DNA from: Dromiciops gliroides
Taxonomy: Eukaryota; Chordata; Mammalia; Microbiotheria; Microbiotheriidae
NCBI RefSeq assembly: GCF_019393635.1
Contig: NC_057861.1
Span: 58,822,532-58,886,531 of the forward strand
Reading direction: 5' to 3'
DNA: 64,000 nucleotides
Position numbers and translations under genes: made by a program
Shown: one piece after another, positions 10,419-22,584 of the stretch
Layout: each line of letters begins with the position of its first letter
Position numbering within the stretch: the stretch's first letter is position 1
The notes under the pieces: model-generated
What the model was told of the DNA's origin: nothing
The model's input: the letters and a program-made list of their open reading frames with translations, nothing else
Database searches by the model: none

Positions 10419-13400
10419 GTGAGTCTGGGCCCAGGCCGTGGGAGCCCCGGCCACAGTTTCCTATCCCCATCCCCCGCTGAGCGCACAACCTCCTGGTTCC
10501 CGTCTCTTCCTACAGCCCCGCCCCCAGCGTCCCCGTTTCCCGTGCGGGCCCCGCCCCCTCTTGGCGCCTCAGTTTCCCCCCCCCGGACCCCCGTCATTTT
10601 CCCCACAGCCGGGGATGTCGGGTGGGGGGGTTTCGGTTCCGCCGAACTCCCTACATCCACATGTCTCCCCCGCCTTTTCACTGATCCATTCTCTCCTGCC
10701 CGGGCCCCAGACCAGGAGCTGCGGAATGTCATCGACAAGCTGGCCCAGTTCGTGGCCCGCAACGGGCCAGAGTTCGAGAAGATGACGATGGAGAAACAGA
10801 AAGACAACCCCAAGTTCTCCTTCCTCTTCGGAGGCGAGTTCTACAACTACTACAAGTGCAAGTTGGCCCTGGAGCAGCAGCAGCGTGAGTGGCTCCAGAC
10901 ATTGTTGGAACCAGTGGGGTTGGAATAGGCCCTGGCCCTAGTGGGTCCTAACAGCTTCCTCCATTCAATTCAGCGAGCATTTATTAAGCAGCCACTATAT
11001 GCTAGGTGCTTGGTTAGTACCTCGCATATTACAATACTATGCTGAGTTTAGGAAGAGAAAAAAAATGATAATCTTTCCACTCAAGAAGCTTACGTTCTCC
11101 TGGGGGATGCAACCTTGACATATAAAAGTAAATACAGAAGGAGGAAGAAAAAACTGACAAGTGGAGATTAAGAAAGATTTCCTAAAGGAGGGGCCCTTGA
11201 GCCTCTGAGTTCAGCTTCAAGGGAAGATAGGAATTTGATGAAACAGAGGTAAGGTGGGAGTGCATTTCAGGCATGAGGAACAGCCTTTGGTAAGGCACAA
11301 AGTCTTTTAAAGCATCTAATAAGCATTTATTAAGTGCTTTTTATGTCCTGGGCACTGTGCTAAGTGTTCGGGATACAAGGAAAGGTAACAACAATCACTG
11401 CCTTCCAGTAGGGGAGACAAAATGTAAACAACAAGGTAAATACAAAAGACAAGGTACAGAGGATACGGAGGCAGTGTGAGGAATAACAGAGTAGCTACTG
11501 GGGAGGAATTCAGAAAGGCTTCCTGAAGAAGAGGTAAAGTAGGACAGCATTCCAGTTATTGAGAAGAACCAGTGCAAAGGTCCCTAGACTGGTGATGGCG
11601 TGTTATGTCTGGCCATGTAGGCCAGACTAGCTGGATTGAAGAGTGCATGGAGGGAAGTAAAGTTTAAAAAGAATGGAAAGGTAGGAAGAGGTTAAATTAT
11701 AAAGAACTTTAAATAGCAAACAGAAATTTATTCATGATGTTGGGGGAGTTCTGAAATTAAATGTTGAATTTGAAGAACAGCAAATAAGTTAATTTGTTTG
11801 TAATATTTAGCCTAAGAAGTTAAATAACATGAATAAGTCTATGAAAATAACCTGGAGCCAGAATGTTAATGGCATTAAATATCAAGCTGAAAATTTTATA
11901 TTTTATCTTAGAAGCAGTAGGCAGCCACTGAACATTCTTAAGCAGGGAGGTCATTTAGAACTATGCATTAGGAAGATTTTGGCAGATGTATAGAGGATAG
12001 ATTAAAGGGGAAAACTGGATGGAAGGAGATTAATTAGGAAGTTGTGATTCAGGTAAGAGGTGATAAGGGGCTGAGCTTGAGTGATGGAGACAAAGGGAGG
12101 AATTTTAAAGGTGTGAAAATAGAACTGATTAAATATGGAAACTGAATAGATATGAAGGGTGAGAGAGTGAGGAGTCAAGGATGAGTCCTAGGTTTTGACT
12201 CCAGTGACTGAGAGGTTTTCAGTACCCACCACAAAAATAAAGGAAGTTATGAATGAGGAGTGAGTTTAAGATTGAAGACATTTCTCTTGTGGATATTCTT
12301 GAGTCGGATTTCAATGGGAGAGACATTTGTGAATGTGTTACAGGTATACCGTACCTCAGAAGAAAATCAAGGGTGAGATATGTAGAATTGGGATCATCCA
12401 AATAGAGATTGTAATTGAATCTATCAGAGTTTATGAGAACTCTAAAAAAAAAAAAAGAGATAGAGTGAGAATAAAAGAGGATCTGGGCAGAGCTGTGTAT
12501 GCTACATAGTGAGCAGATTTTTGATCCAGCAAAAGAGACTTAGAAGGAGTAGTCACATATATAGGAGGAGAATCAGTAAAGATCTTTGTAACAGAAAACA
12601 TAAGGGGAAGTGAGTATATGGGAAGAAGGATCATGGGATGTCAGATTTAGAGCTTAACGCGCTACCTTAGAGTTCGTGTAGGACAACCCCCTTGTTTTAC
12701 AGGTGAGGAAACTGAGGTTCAGAGAAGAGAAATGATTTGTCTAAAATCACAGGGAGTAAGTGGCACACCTAGGATTTGATTCCAGACCAGTACTCTCTCT
12801 GCTATACCATGTTCTCCCTCCAGATGGTCCTTTTGTTCAGAAAGCTTCAGAAAGGTCAAGAAGGAAGAGCACTGAGAAAGGGCTATCAAATTTAGCAGTT
12901 AGGAGACTGTAGCTCTCATCTTTAACATGGTTTCAGTTGGGTAGTGAGATCAGACTCCAGAGTGAAGGAGATGAGCAGCAGGATATTTGTAGGTAGCCCC
13001 TCACATGTAAGAGTATGACTCCCCATATGGACAGAAGAGGAGGGAGGGAGAAAGGAAGGAAGGAAGGAAATTAACTTATTCTAAAAGTGCTTACCTAGAG
13101 CCTATTGGTGCATGCTTATTATCCAGTTTTATTAATGGGAAAGGGACTTGCAATACTAGAGATGTTTCCTAACCTTGTAACCTTTACACTTTGGTGGTCT
13201 CTCTGACCTGGTAGTAAATTCTACCTAAATTATTCCAGGACCTAGAAGTGGTGAGTGTGATTTGTGAATGGAAGTCTTAGTTATCATGTGAAAAATGTAG
13301 TGTGTTTGTGTGACAGACAGAGAGAAGTGATGCCCATACAAAGGAGTTTTGACATACAGGGTCATATGTTTTCTGTGTTTTTAAGTCATCATTTGAGGTG

Positions 13401-16400
13401 GACTGCTTTGTGAGGTGGTGAGTTCCTTGTCACTAGAAATCTTTTAAGTGGTGATTCATTGACCACTTGTCAGGGCCTTCTGAGGTTGTGTCTCAGATTC
13501 TGCAATTCTAAGAAAGAGACTGACACTGGACAGGGAGTCAGAAGAATCAGGTTCCAGGGCTGTTAGTTCTCTGATTTTGAGCTAGTACATTTCCCTTCCT
13601 AGACCTTAGTTTCTTAGGTAAAATGAGAGGATTGGAGTACACGTTCAACTTGGAATCCTGGAAAATTCTATAAGTAGCTATGGAACCTTGAACAAAGCCT
13701 TTCCTCTCTGTAGACCTCAGTTTTTCTATCTAGAAAAAGAATTAGTTGGGTAAAATAACTTGTAAGATCCTTTCCAGCTTTAACCCTTTTAACATAATTC
13801 ATAGTTTCTTCAAAGGTGTGACATTCCATTAGCGTGATTGAAGGTTGGGGCGGGGGTAGGGTGGAGAATTGAAGTTGACAGAGAAAGACTTAAGGTTCAT
13901 TTGCAGAAAAAGAAAAATCTGAAGCCGAGAACAATTTGGAGATTTTAAAAAAATGTATTGCTGTCCCTTTGATAGTAGAAATAGCTTTGCTTTCCTACAG
14001 TCCTTGAAGGAATCCCTGTGCTATAGAAACAGTGAGTTCCAGAGCAGACATAAAGAAAAGAATGGAAAGGCTGATTATGTGATGTTGGAAAATTTTTTGT
14101 CTTTACCTTTTATGCCCTGGTAGTGATATGCAAGCAGCAGACCCCAGAGCTAGAACCTGCTGCCCAGATACAGGCCTTGCCGCAGCCTTTGCCACAGCCC
14201 TCCTTACCGCCAGCTCCAACCATCAATCCCTCTCAGGGAGCCCCTTCTATGGAAGAACTTATTCAGCAGAGCCAGTGGAACCTACAGCAGCAGGAGCAGC
14301 ATCTTCTAGCTATGAGACAGGTAAAGCTGCTGTTCTTTGCCAAAATGTTGCTGGCTCTTCACCCTCCCTACAGCTCTCCCACATTACCTGTTTCCCAGTG
14401 AGGACCACCATAAGTTTGGTCTCTTTTCCACCTTTGACAGTAATGATTTTTGAAAAGGCTTTGGAGATTCTCTTAATGGGGAAAATATGTGCAAAGTTCA
14501 TGTCTTGGGGGCATTAATGGGCCAAGAGCCTTGGACAAAGAGATCCTGGTCACTAGTCCTAATTTGGCCAGCTGTTTGTTTGCTCCCAGCTATTTGACCT
14601 GGACAAAGCACTTCTGCTCACGTAGCCTCAATTTTCTTCTCTGTAAAATGGGGCAAGAGGGGTTACTTGAATCAGTAATTATTCTTCCCTGGGCTTTCCC
14701 TCAACTCTGTTTTATTATATCAAGTAGCTCCCTCCCAACTGTGGATGCTAGTAGATTGATAAGGTGTGAATAACTTTGTTTAACTTCCTGTGAAAGCTAG
14801 AAGCTTGAGTAAAGAAAACTATATATAGCTTGAATTTCTTGGGTGTGGAATTCTTTAAGTCTGGAATCCAAGTGATGTAGTCAGAGTGCAGTTAAGTTTA
14901 ACTTTAAAGATGGGGGCGGCTAGGTGGCGCAGTGGATAAAGCACCGGCCCTGGATTCAGGAGTACCTGAGTTCAAATCCGGCCTCAGACACTTGACACTT
15001 ACTAGCTGTGTGACCCTAGGCAAGTCACTTAACCCCCATTGCCCCGCAAAAAAAAAAAAATCCTTGTTTTCTCTTACTTTGTTGTTATATATCAAATGAA
15101 TGAAGACATATTGGTCTTGTCTTTAGGAGCAAGTTACATCTGCAATAGCCCATGCAGTGGAGCAGCAGATGCAGAAACTACTGGAGGAAACCCAACTGGA
15201 CATGAACGAGTTTGATAACCTGCTGCAACCAATAATTGATACATGCACCAAAGATGCAATCTCAGTAAGTAAGAGACTCCTCCAGAAAATGTGCCAGAAC
15301 TGATGCATATTGTCACCCTGAGACCAAGCCTTGGCTCAGTTATATTTATTTCTTTTGGCTAGAAAGGAGTTGTTCATCACTTCAGTAGTTTATTGGATGC
15401 CTACTCTTGTAGGAGGCTCTGTTAGGTGACAGGTGTTCCATTGCTTGGTCATTCTGATGACAAAATGGCCATTTATTCCTTTGTCCTATTTTTGGAGCAA
15501 AAAGAAAAGTGGAGTAGGCTGCTTTGTGAAGTAAATTCCCTGTAGTTGGAAGAGTTAAAACAGACCTTGCCAGGAATATTATAGAGAGAATTTTTGCTTG
15601 AAGTAGGTGGATTGGCATGTATGAGTTCTGAGGGCCTCCGCATCTCTGAGACTGTGTGATTCAGTCTGATAGGAAGAGCATCAGATGTGGAGTCAGAGCC
15701 AAGGTTTGGATCTTCTTTATACCATTTACTTGGCAAAAGTACGCTGAACCTATTTTTTTGTCACCTGTTGATTGGAACCTGTCATGGTGCTGAAAATGTT
15801 GGGCTTGATCAATTGGGAAATGGCTAAACAAGCTGTGGTATATGATGGTAATGGAATATTATTGTGCTATAAGAAATGAAAAGCAGGATGATTTTAGAAA
15901 GGCCTGGAAAGACTTGTATGAACTGATGTATAGTGAAGTGAGCAGAACCAGGAGAACATTGTGCACAGTGACAACAGTATTGTTTGATGAAAAACTGTGA
16001 ATGACATAACTATTCTCAGCATACTATCCACCTCCAAAGAAAGAACTGATATTGATTGAACACAGACCGAAGCATGCTAGTTTTCACTTTTCTATATTTT
16101 TTTCTTCTATTTGAGTTTTCTTGTACAAAAAGACTGATATGGTAATGTTTTAAATACTTGCACGTGTATAACCTTTATTTGCTTACCACCTCAGGGAGGG
16201 GGGAGGGAAGAAAGGAGGAATAGAATTTGGAACTAAAAACGTTAAATAAAAATTTTTTGGGGGTTTTTTTTAAGTGCTAGGCTTGGAGTCAGACACATCT
16301 GAGCACCTCTCCTGCCTATGGCATTTAGCAAGTGTATTATAATAATGGGCAAATCCCCTCACCTGTCTGAGGTGAGGTTTCTTTATCTACAGTCCACCGG

Positions 16401-19400
16401 TCTAAAGAGGAGGTTGTGAGCCTCAGATTTGACTTCATGTTTGCTGTGCTTTGCAGACTTGAAAGTGTTCTGTGTACATCATTTATAATGTTATTGGCAT
16501 GACTTGTGAGGAAAGTGTTTTGTAAATTGTGGAGCACCACAGAAAAGTGGCCTATTTATCATCACTATTGCCATGGTGATTCGAAGTAAAATTTTCAGAA
16601 TGTTTAAATGTTCAGTCCACCTGACAGTTATTAAATTGGCATTTGCAGGCAGGAAAGAACTGGATGTTCAGTAATGCCAAAACTCCTCCACACTGTGAGC
16701 TGATGGCTGGCCACCTCCGAAATCGGATCACTGCTGATGGAGCGCATTTTGAGCTGCGATTGCATCTGATTTACCTGATCAATGATGTTTTGCATCACTG
16801 GTAAGGCTTTCGTTAAATATATTTTCAAGATTGTCTGCCACGATACTTAGCTCTTTTACACAAGTGTGCATTACCTACAAGGTACCATTGGGTACCATTC
16901 TGTTGTGTACCATTATCTGCCCTTTGCCTCTCAAACTCCCAAATCTAACTTTTATAAGTTCTGAACATACTCTATAATGACATCACTCTTATATTTACAT
17001 GTGGATACACATATAGATACATATTATCCTTTCAAAGATACCTCCTTTTAGTAGCAATAGCCTATGTTCAAACAAACTTGTTGCAATCTGTCTCCATCTG
17101 GCTCTGTGCATGATCTCAAAGTAGTGAGTGTCTGATATATCAAAAGAAGGTGCTATCAGGTCTTTCATGTAGGAAGATAAGATCAATGGGGATGTATGTC
17201 TCCTTGGATCCAACTAGCAAAGAGGATGAATTGACTGTTTTAAGTTGTCTGCCCTCTGGATCCCTTGTGTGATGAATTGTGTACATGTAGATAATAAGTA
17301 TACCTTTTCCATCCATTCCTTAAATGTTGCCTTTATTAGAATCCTGAAATCTTGTGTTTTCACTGTGACAATTCCTGTTCCCAACTCACCTTTAGTGTCT
17401 ATTTTTCCCCTCCTTGTTTGGCGTACTACACCTCACTATTAGGAAAAACAGCCAATCACACTACCATTACACGTATGGACCCCACCCCCTACAAATTCCT
17501 CAAATTCAATTTGAGTGTGACCCCCAGTTGTTGTTTATAAGTTGTCTTTATACCCTGTAATCCCTTCCCCATTCCTTAACATCATTCCAGCCTACTACCT
17601 TTTTGGATCCTGATTCACTCTTTCAGTGTTTGCAGATTTTAAAGTGTTCTATATGCTTCATTTATTTTTTTATTTTTGTGAGGCAGTTGGGGTTAAGTGA
17701 CTTGCCTAGGGTCACACAGTTAGTAATTGTTAAACGTCTGAGGTCAGATTTGAACTCAGGTCCTCCTGACTCCAGGGCCGGTGCTTTATCCACTGCGCCA
17801 CCTAGCTGCCCCCTGTAGGCATCATTTATAATGTTATTGGCATAACTTACCTCACTGGGGCACTTGTCCCTCCATTTATCCATCCCTCCCAGATACCGGT
17901 ATCTGTAAAGGATAAGAGAACCCCTTACTTCTTTTTTTTTTTTGGCGGGGCAGTGGGGGTTAAGTGACTTGCCCAGGGTCACACAGCTAGTAAGTGTCAA
18001 GTGTCGAGGCCGGATTTGAACTCAGCTACTCCTGAATCTAGGGCTGGTGCTTCATCCACTGTGCGACCTAGTTGCCCCCAGAACCCTCTGCTTCTATACA
18101 GTATTTCTCGTATAGTTCAGTTAAAATTTTAATATTTTTATCATTATTTCTGTTTTCATATCATAGTTTCCCTTAGTAGCACTTAGCACTGAATCCTTTC
18201 TTGCAAAAAAAAAAAGAAAGAAAGAAAAAGGAAAAAAGTAAGTAAGCCAACTGACAAAGCAGCTGTACCTGACAGTAGAGACCAAATTTTACATCCGTAG
18301 TCCCAACATCTTTTCAGAGAAGGAGATATGTTTCTTTATTAGTGCTCTAGGATGACTTTTCAGTGCTGTCATGTATGTTATTGAAATCATTGTTTAGATT
18401 CTTTTGATTATACTTTCTTCACTCTGCAGCACTTCTTACTAGTCCTCCTTTTAAATTTTTCATAATTTTAATGGGTCAATAATATTTCATTATATACATA
18501 TATAGTGATATGCAAATTATACATTAATTAAATTTATTGACAATAAAATTTTTAAAACTTAATATAAAATCTTCAGTCACTTGTTTTATACAATTTGAAT
18601 TGAGTTCACGAGATTTAGATACATTCTTCATTATGAAACCACGCTTTTTTCACAATCGTTATTAAGTATATATTTGACAAATAGTCCATTTTTTCTAGTC
18701 TTGGTTTATTCTGTAACATTTCAGTGAGGTTTAAATCAGGAAAGGTTTTAGGTCATTGAAGCATGTTTATCTTCATTTCTTGAATACATTTTTAAACTTT
18801 TGTCACGTGGCATTATACAAGGACATATTGCAGGATTCCATCTCCCTGTAATTCTGGAAAATTCTGTTTCTTAGCATATCAATATATTCATCAGAGTTCA
18901 TCACCTTCAATAAAAATAAGACTTCCAGTCCCATTGGAAATAAAAAAAACCTCAGATTATTTTTTGGAGTGGGGAGCAAGATGGAGGGGGTGGTGGTAGA
19001 TGTTTTAAAGTCTGAGGGTGCAGATTATACAGGATTATCTGGATTTTGACAACCATTTCAGTATAGTCTTGAATGACAAAGTTTATTTCAACAGTAAAAA
19101 TGACCTTTTTCCCAGTCTCCAATACTCCAGTCTTTGCATTGTCTTACCTATGACAAATACATTTTCTTCATGGCAACAGTTAACAGCTGATTTTTTACAA
19201 GTCTTCTGTCTTTTCCATTTTAATACACCTCTGCAAGCGTGTAGTGGAACCAGTGACCAGGCCAGTCTGAAGGTCTTTCCTTGTCTTCTGAAGTTGAATT
19301 TTAGACTTTGTTTTAGTTGGTTATGTTTTGTCTTTCTGACCATGAATTGCTTTGTTCTTCAATGTAACAGCCTGTTTTGTTGCCATGTTTTATGATCCTT

Positions 19401-21822
19401 GAAGTACTTGACTTCTCTACCTCACGACCTTCCCTCCCCCTCCCCCCAAGAGCGCCTAAAATAGCTCCCTGAACTTCACCCTTTAAATATTAGAACTTTT
19501 ACATATTTCCTTAAAGTAACAGCCTTTAAAACTACAGAATTTAAATTGTAACAAAAGAGAGCAGTGAAACATGTGGGTATTGCACAAGATCCAGCACTCA
19601 CCTAGCAGTGAGCTAAATGAAACAAGTTATCAATTATGGAGTTGTCTAGTCATGGTTAAACATTCTAAATTGGCATGGGGTCATTAGGAGCACACATATG
19701 ACAGTCGCTTCCACAAAATGAATCCCTGTAAAAATGATTGTTTGCCCCAGATAATGTGTTCACCTCGGTGCTGCTGTTGGCTCAGCCAATTCCTCTGTCA
19801 ATGGACACCCATTGTTTCTACTTTTTTGCTCCCCTTCAGTGCTGTTGTAGACATTACGTATAGAACTTTTCTTTCTATCATGACCGTGGGGAATACACCC
19901 TGGAGTGGAATTGTTGGGTTAGAGAGTTTGAACATTTTAGTGATTTTATTCATGTAATTCCAAAATGATTCCCAGATTGGTTAGACCAATTTATAGCTCC
20001 ACCAACGGTATTATTAGTAAGCCTGCCCTCTGCTTCTTCAACAGTGATTGTTTCCATTTTAAAAAATCATTTTTGGGGGCAGCTAGGTGGTGCAGTGGAT
20101 AGAGCACTGTCCCTGGATTCAGGAGGACCTCAGTTCAAATCTGGCCTCAGACACTTAACACTTACTAGCTATGTGACCCTGGGCAAGTCACTTAACCCCA
20201 ATTGCCTCACTAAAAAAAAAAAAATCATTTTGGGGGGTAGCTAGGTGTCGCAGCAGATAAAGCACCAGCCCTGGATTCAGGAGGACCTGAATTCAAATCC
20301 CGCCTCAGACACTTGACACTAACTAGCTGGGTGATCCTGGGCAAGTCACTGGTTTTTTGCCCCTTTGACAGGTGTGAGAGGTAGAACTGCAGAATTGTTT
20401 TTGTTTCATTTCTCTTAATAATTTGTAATGATCTCTCATACAATCATTGCTCTTGCTTTGCTTTTTTTTTTTTTTAAGTGAGGCAATTGGGGTTAAGTGA
20501 CTTGCCCAGGGTCACACAGCTAGTAAGTGTGTGTTAAGTGTCTGAGGCCGGATTTGAACTCAGGTACTCCTGACTCCAGGGCCGGTGCTCTATCCACTGC
20601 GCCACCTAGCCGCCCTCTTGCTTTGCTTATTAAAACTTCTTATCCCTGTTAGCTATTGGCATATGACTCTTGTCCTCATATATATTTTGTCCTCATATAT
20701 TTTTTTTAATTCCTTTGTAAATCCTGGATTCCAAAATCTTATCAGAAATAAATGCAAAGGTTTTTTCCCCTCTTAGTTTCTCTTATTCAAGGCTATTTTT
20801 ATTTTGTTTGCATGACAGCTTTTAAATTTTGCATAATCAGAAGCCTATTTTATCTTCTATGATATCTTCTAAATCTTTTTTTAAAAGCATTTTCACCATG
20901 GCCATGATTGTGAAAGGAACCTTCTTCTGTTCTCTCAAGTTTTTTATATTTTGGTCATATACCCTTTTGGAACATGTGGGGTAAGACACTGGTCTAACCT
21001 AGTTGCTACAAAACAGACTTCCCATTTTCTCAGGACTTTTTCATTGATAGATGCTTCCTTCTTTTCATTTTTTTTTCTTCAAGTTTTATTGATACTTTTT
21101 GAATTTATACCAGTTTCTGAATATCCCGATTTTTTCTACAACAAAAAGTGTTAAGAAAAAGAGCAGGCAAGGCTGGGGGTCTGACTGTGAGGAGCCTGCT
21201 GTGTGCTTGTGTATTGGGCCCCTTTAAGGACAGGGGCACTAGAGAGCCTCATCTCTTCTCCAGGGCCACAGTCCCCTTCCTCCATTTCCCTTAGAAAGTG
21301 CCACATCTCCAGTGGTCACGTTAAAGGCCCAAGCCTGACACAGGAAACTTCTCTTCCCTTTTTAGCCAGCGGAAGCAGGCGAGGGATTTATTGGCCGCCC
21401 TGCAGAAAGTGGTGGTTCCCATTTACTGTACCAGCTTTTTAGCTGTGGAAGAGGATAAACAGCAGAAAATCGCTCGGGTGAGTAACTGTCTGCCTTTCTC
21501 GTCTTCCTTGGCTTTGATTAGCCTGGAAAGATTTTAACGTGGCAGAAAGGAGGATTTCTATGTCTAAGTCTTCTTTCCCGCTCTCCCTCTCTCCAGCTCC
21601 TCCAGTTGTGGGAGAAGAATGGTTACTTTGATGAATCAATTATCCAGCAATTGCAGAGCCCAGCCCTCGGCCTCGGACAGTACCAGGTTAGTGTGAACAA
21701 TCTTTCACTTGCTTTTTTTTTTAAATAGAATAATCCAGGTAGATACGGTGCTACCATCTCCACCAGTCTCTTGGAGTTGGAATTGTTATTCATTTGTGAA
21801 TCAGATCAGAAATCTCTCATTC

Positions 21823-21858
<36 letters not shown>

Positions 21859-22537
21859 CGCTTCTGAACTATCATTGATTTCCATTCTATGGCAGGATTC
21901 GAGTACTGTTGCCACGTCACTTTTTGTACACAAGTTTTCTGGTGTCTCTTATTTATGGGGAAGTCTACCTGTATGGAACAAACTACTAGAGAGTTTTTAG
22001 AAGTAGAAGGAACCTTAGGCCAGAGAATATGCATGTATGAGAAATGGTGACTTAGTAGTGAATGTAGAATAAATGAGCCACCCTCATTTGGGTGGTCCGT
22101 GGGGTACATGGGAGGCGGTAACAGAGTGTCAGGTCATTTTACAACAGCCAGTGTATTGGTTTGTTTTGTTTGGCTATACTTATTTTGGGAGAGGATACAT
22201 TTTGGCAGACTTTGAATCTAACTAGGTGACATTGAATAGGGATAAAGGCCAGAGTCTTCTTTTAGGGAGAGGGAGTCAATGGGAAGTTGACAGTAATATA
22301 AGAAAAGGGAATGGTTGTCCACGACATATCTAAAAAGTGAAGAATGATTCTGAGAGGCCGGCTGTTTGGACACATTGTTGTAAAATGTCTTTTAGCTCAT
22401 TTGACTTGTGGTTCTCACTGGTTTAGGCAACACTGATCATTGAATACGCAGCTGTGGTACAGCCAGTTCAGATGGCCTTCCAACAACAGATACAGACTCT
22501 AAAGACTCAGCATGAGGAGTTTGTTAACAGCTTAGCT

Positions 22538-22584
<47 letters not shown>

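Larger units (their letters stand above)
19690..21115 (-). mobile_element. L1 LINE fragment, antisense, broken up by three SINEs
   Basis: Landmarks of the reversed L1 3' region: CAATGGACACCCATTGTTTC, GGAGTGGAATTGTTGGGTTA, TAGCTCCACCAACGGTATTA, GACAGGTGTGAGAGGTAGAA, CTTATCAGAAATAAATGC and GACACTGGTCTAACCTAG. It is interrupted at 20074-20218, 20232-20350 and 20464-20614. Much diverged and non-coding. Confidence 0.7.

Noticed and set aside
10214-10813. 199-codon minus-strand open frame over the CHERP promoter and exons 1-2
   Set aside because: Antisense shadow of a GC-rich CpG island; composition is Gly/Arg/Ala-rich, no recognisable domain, and CHERP exons explain the region.
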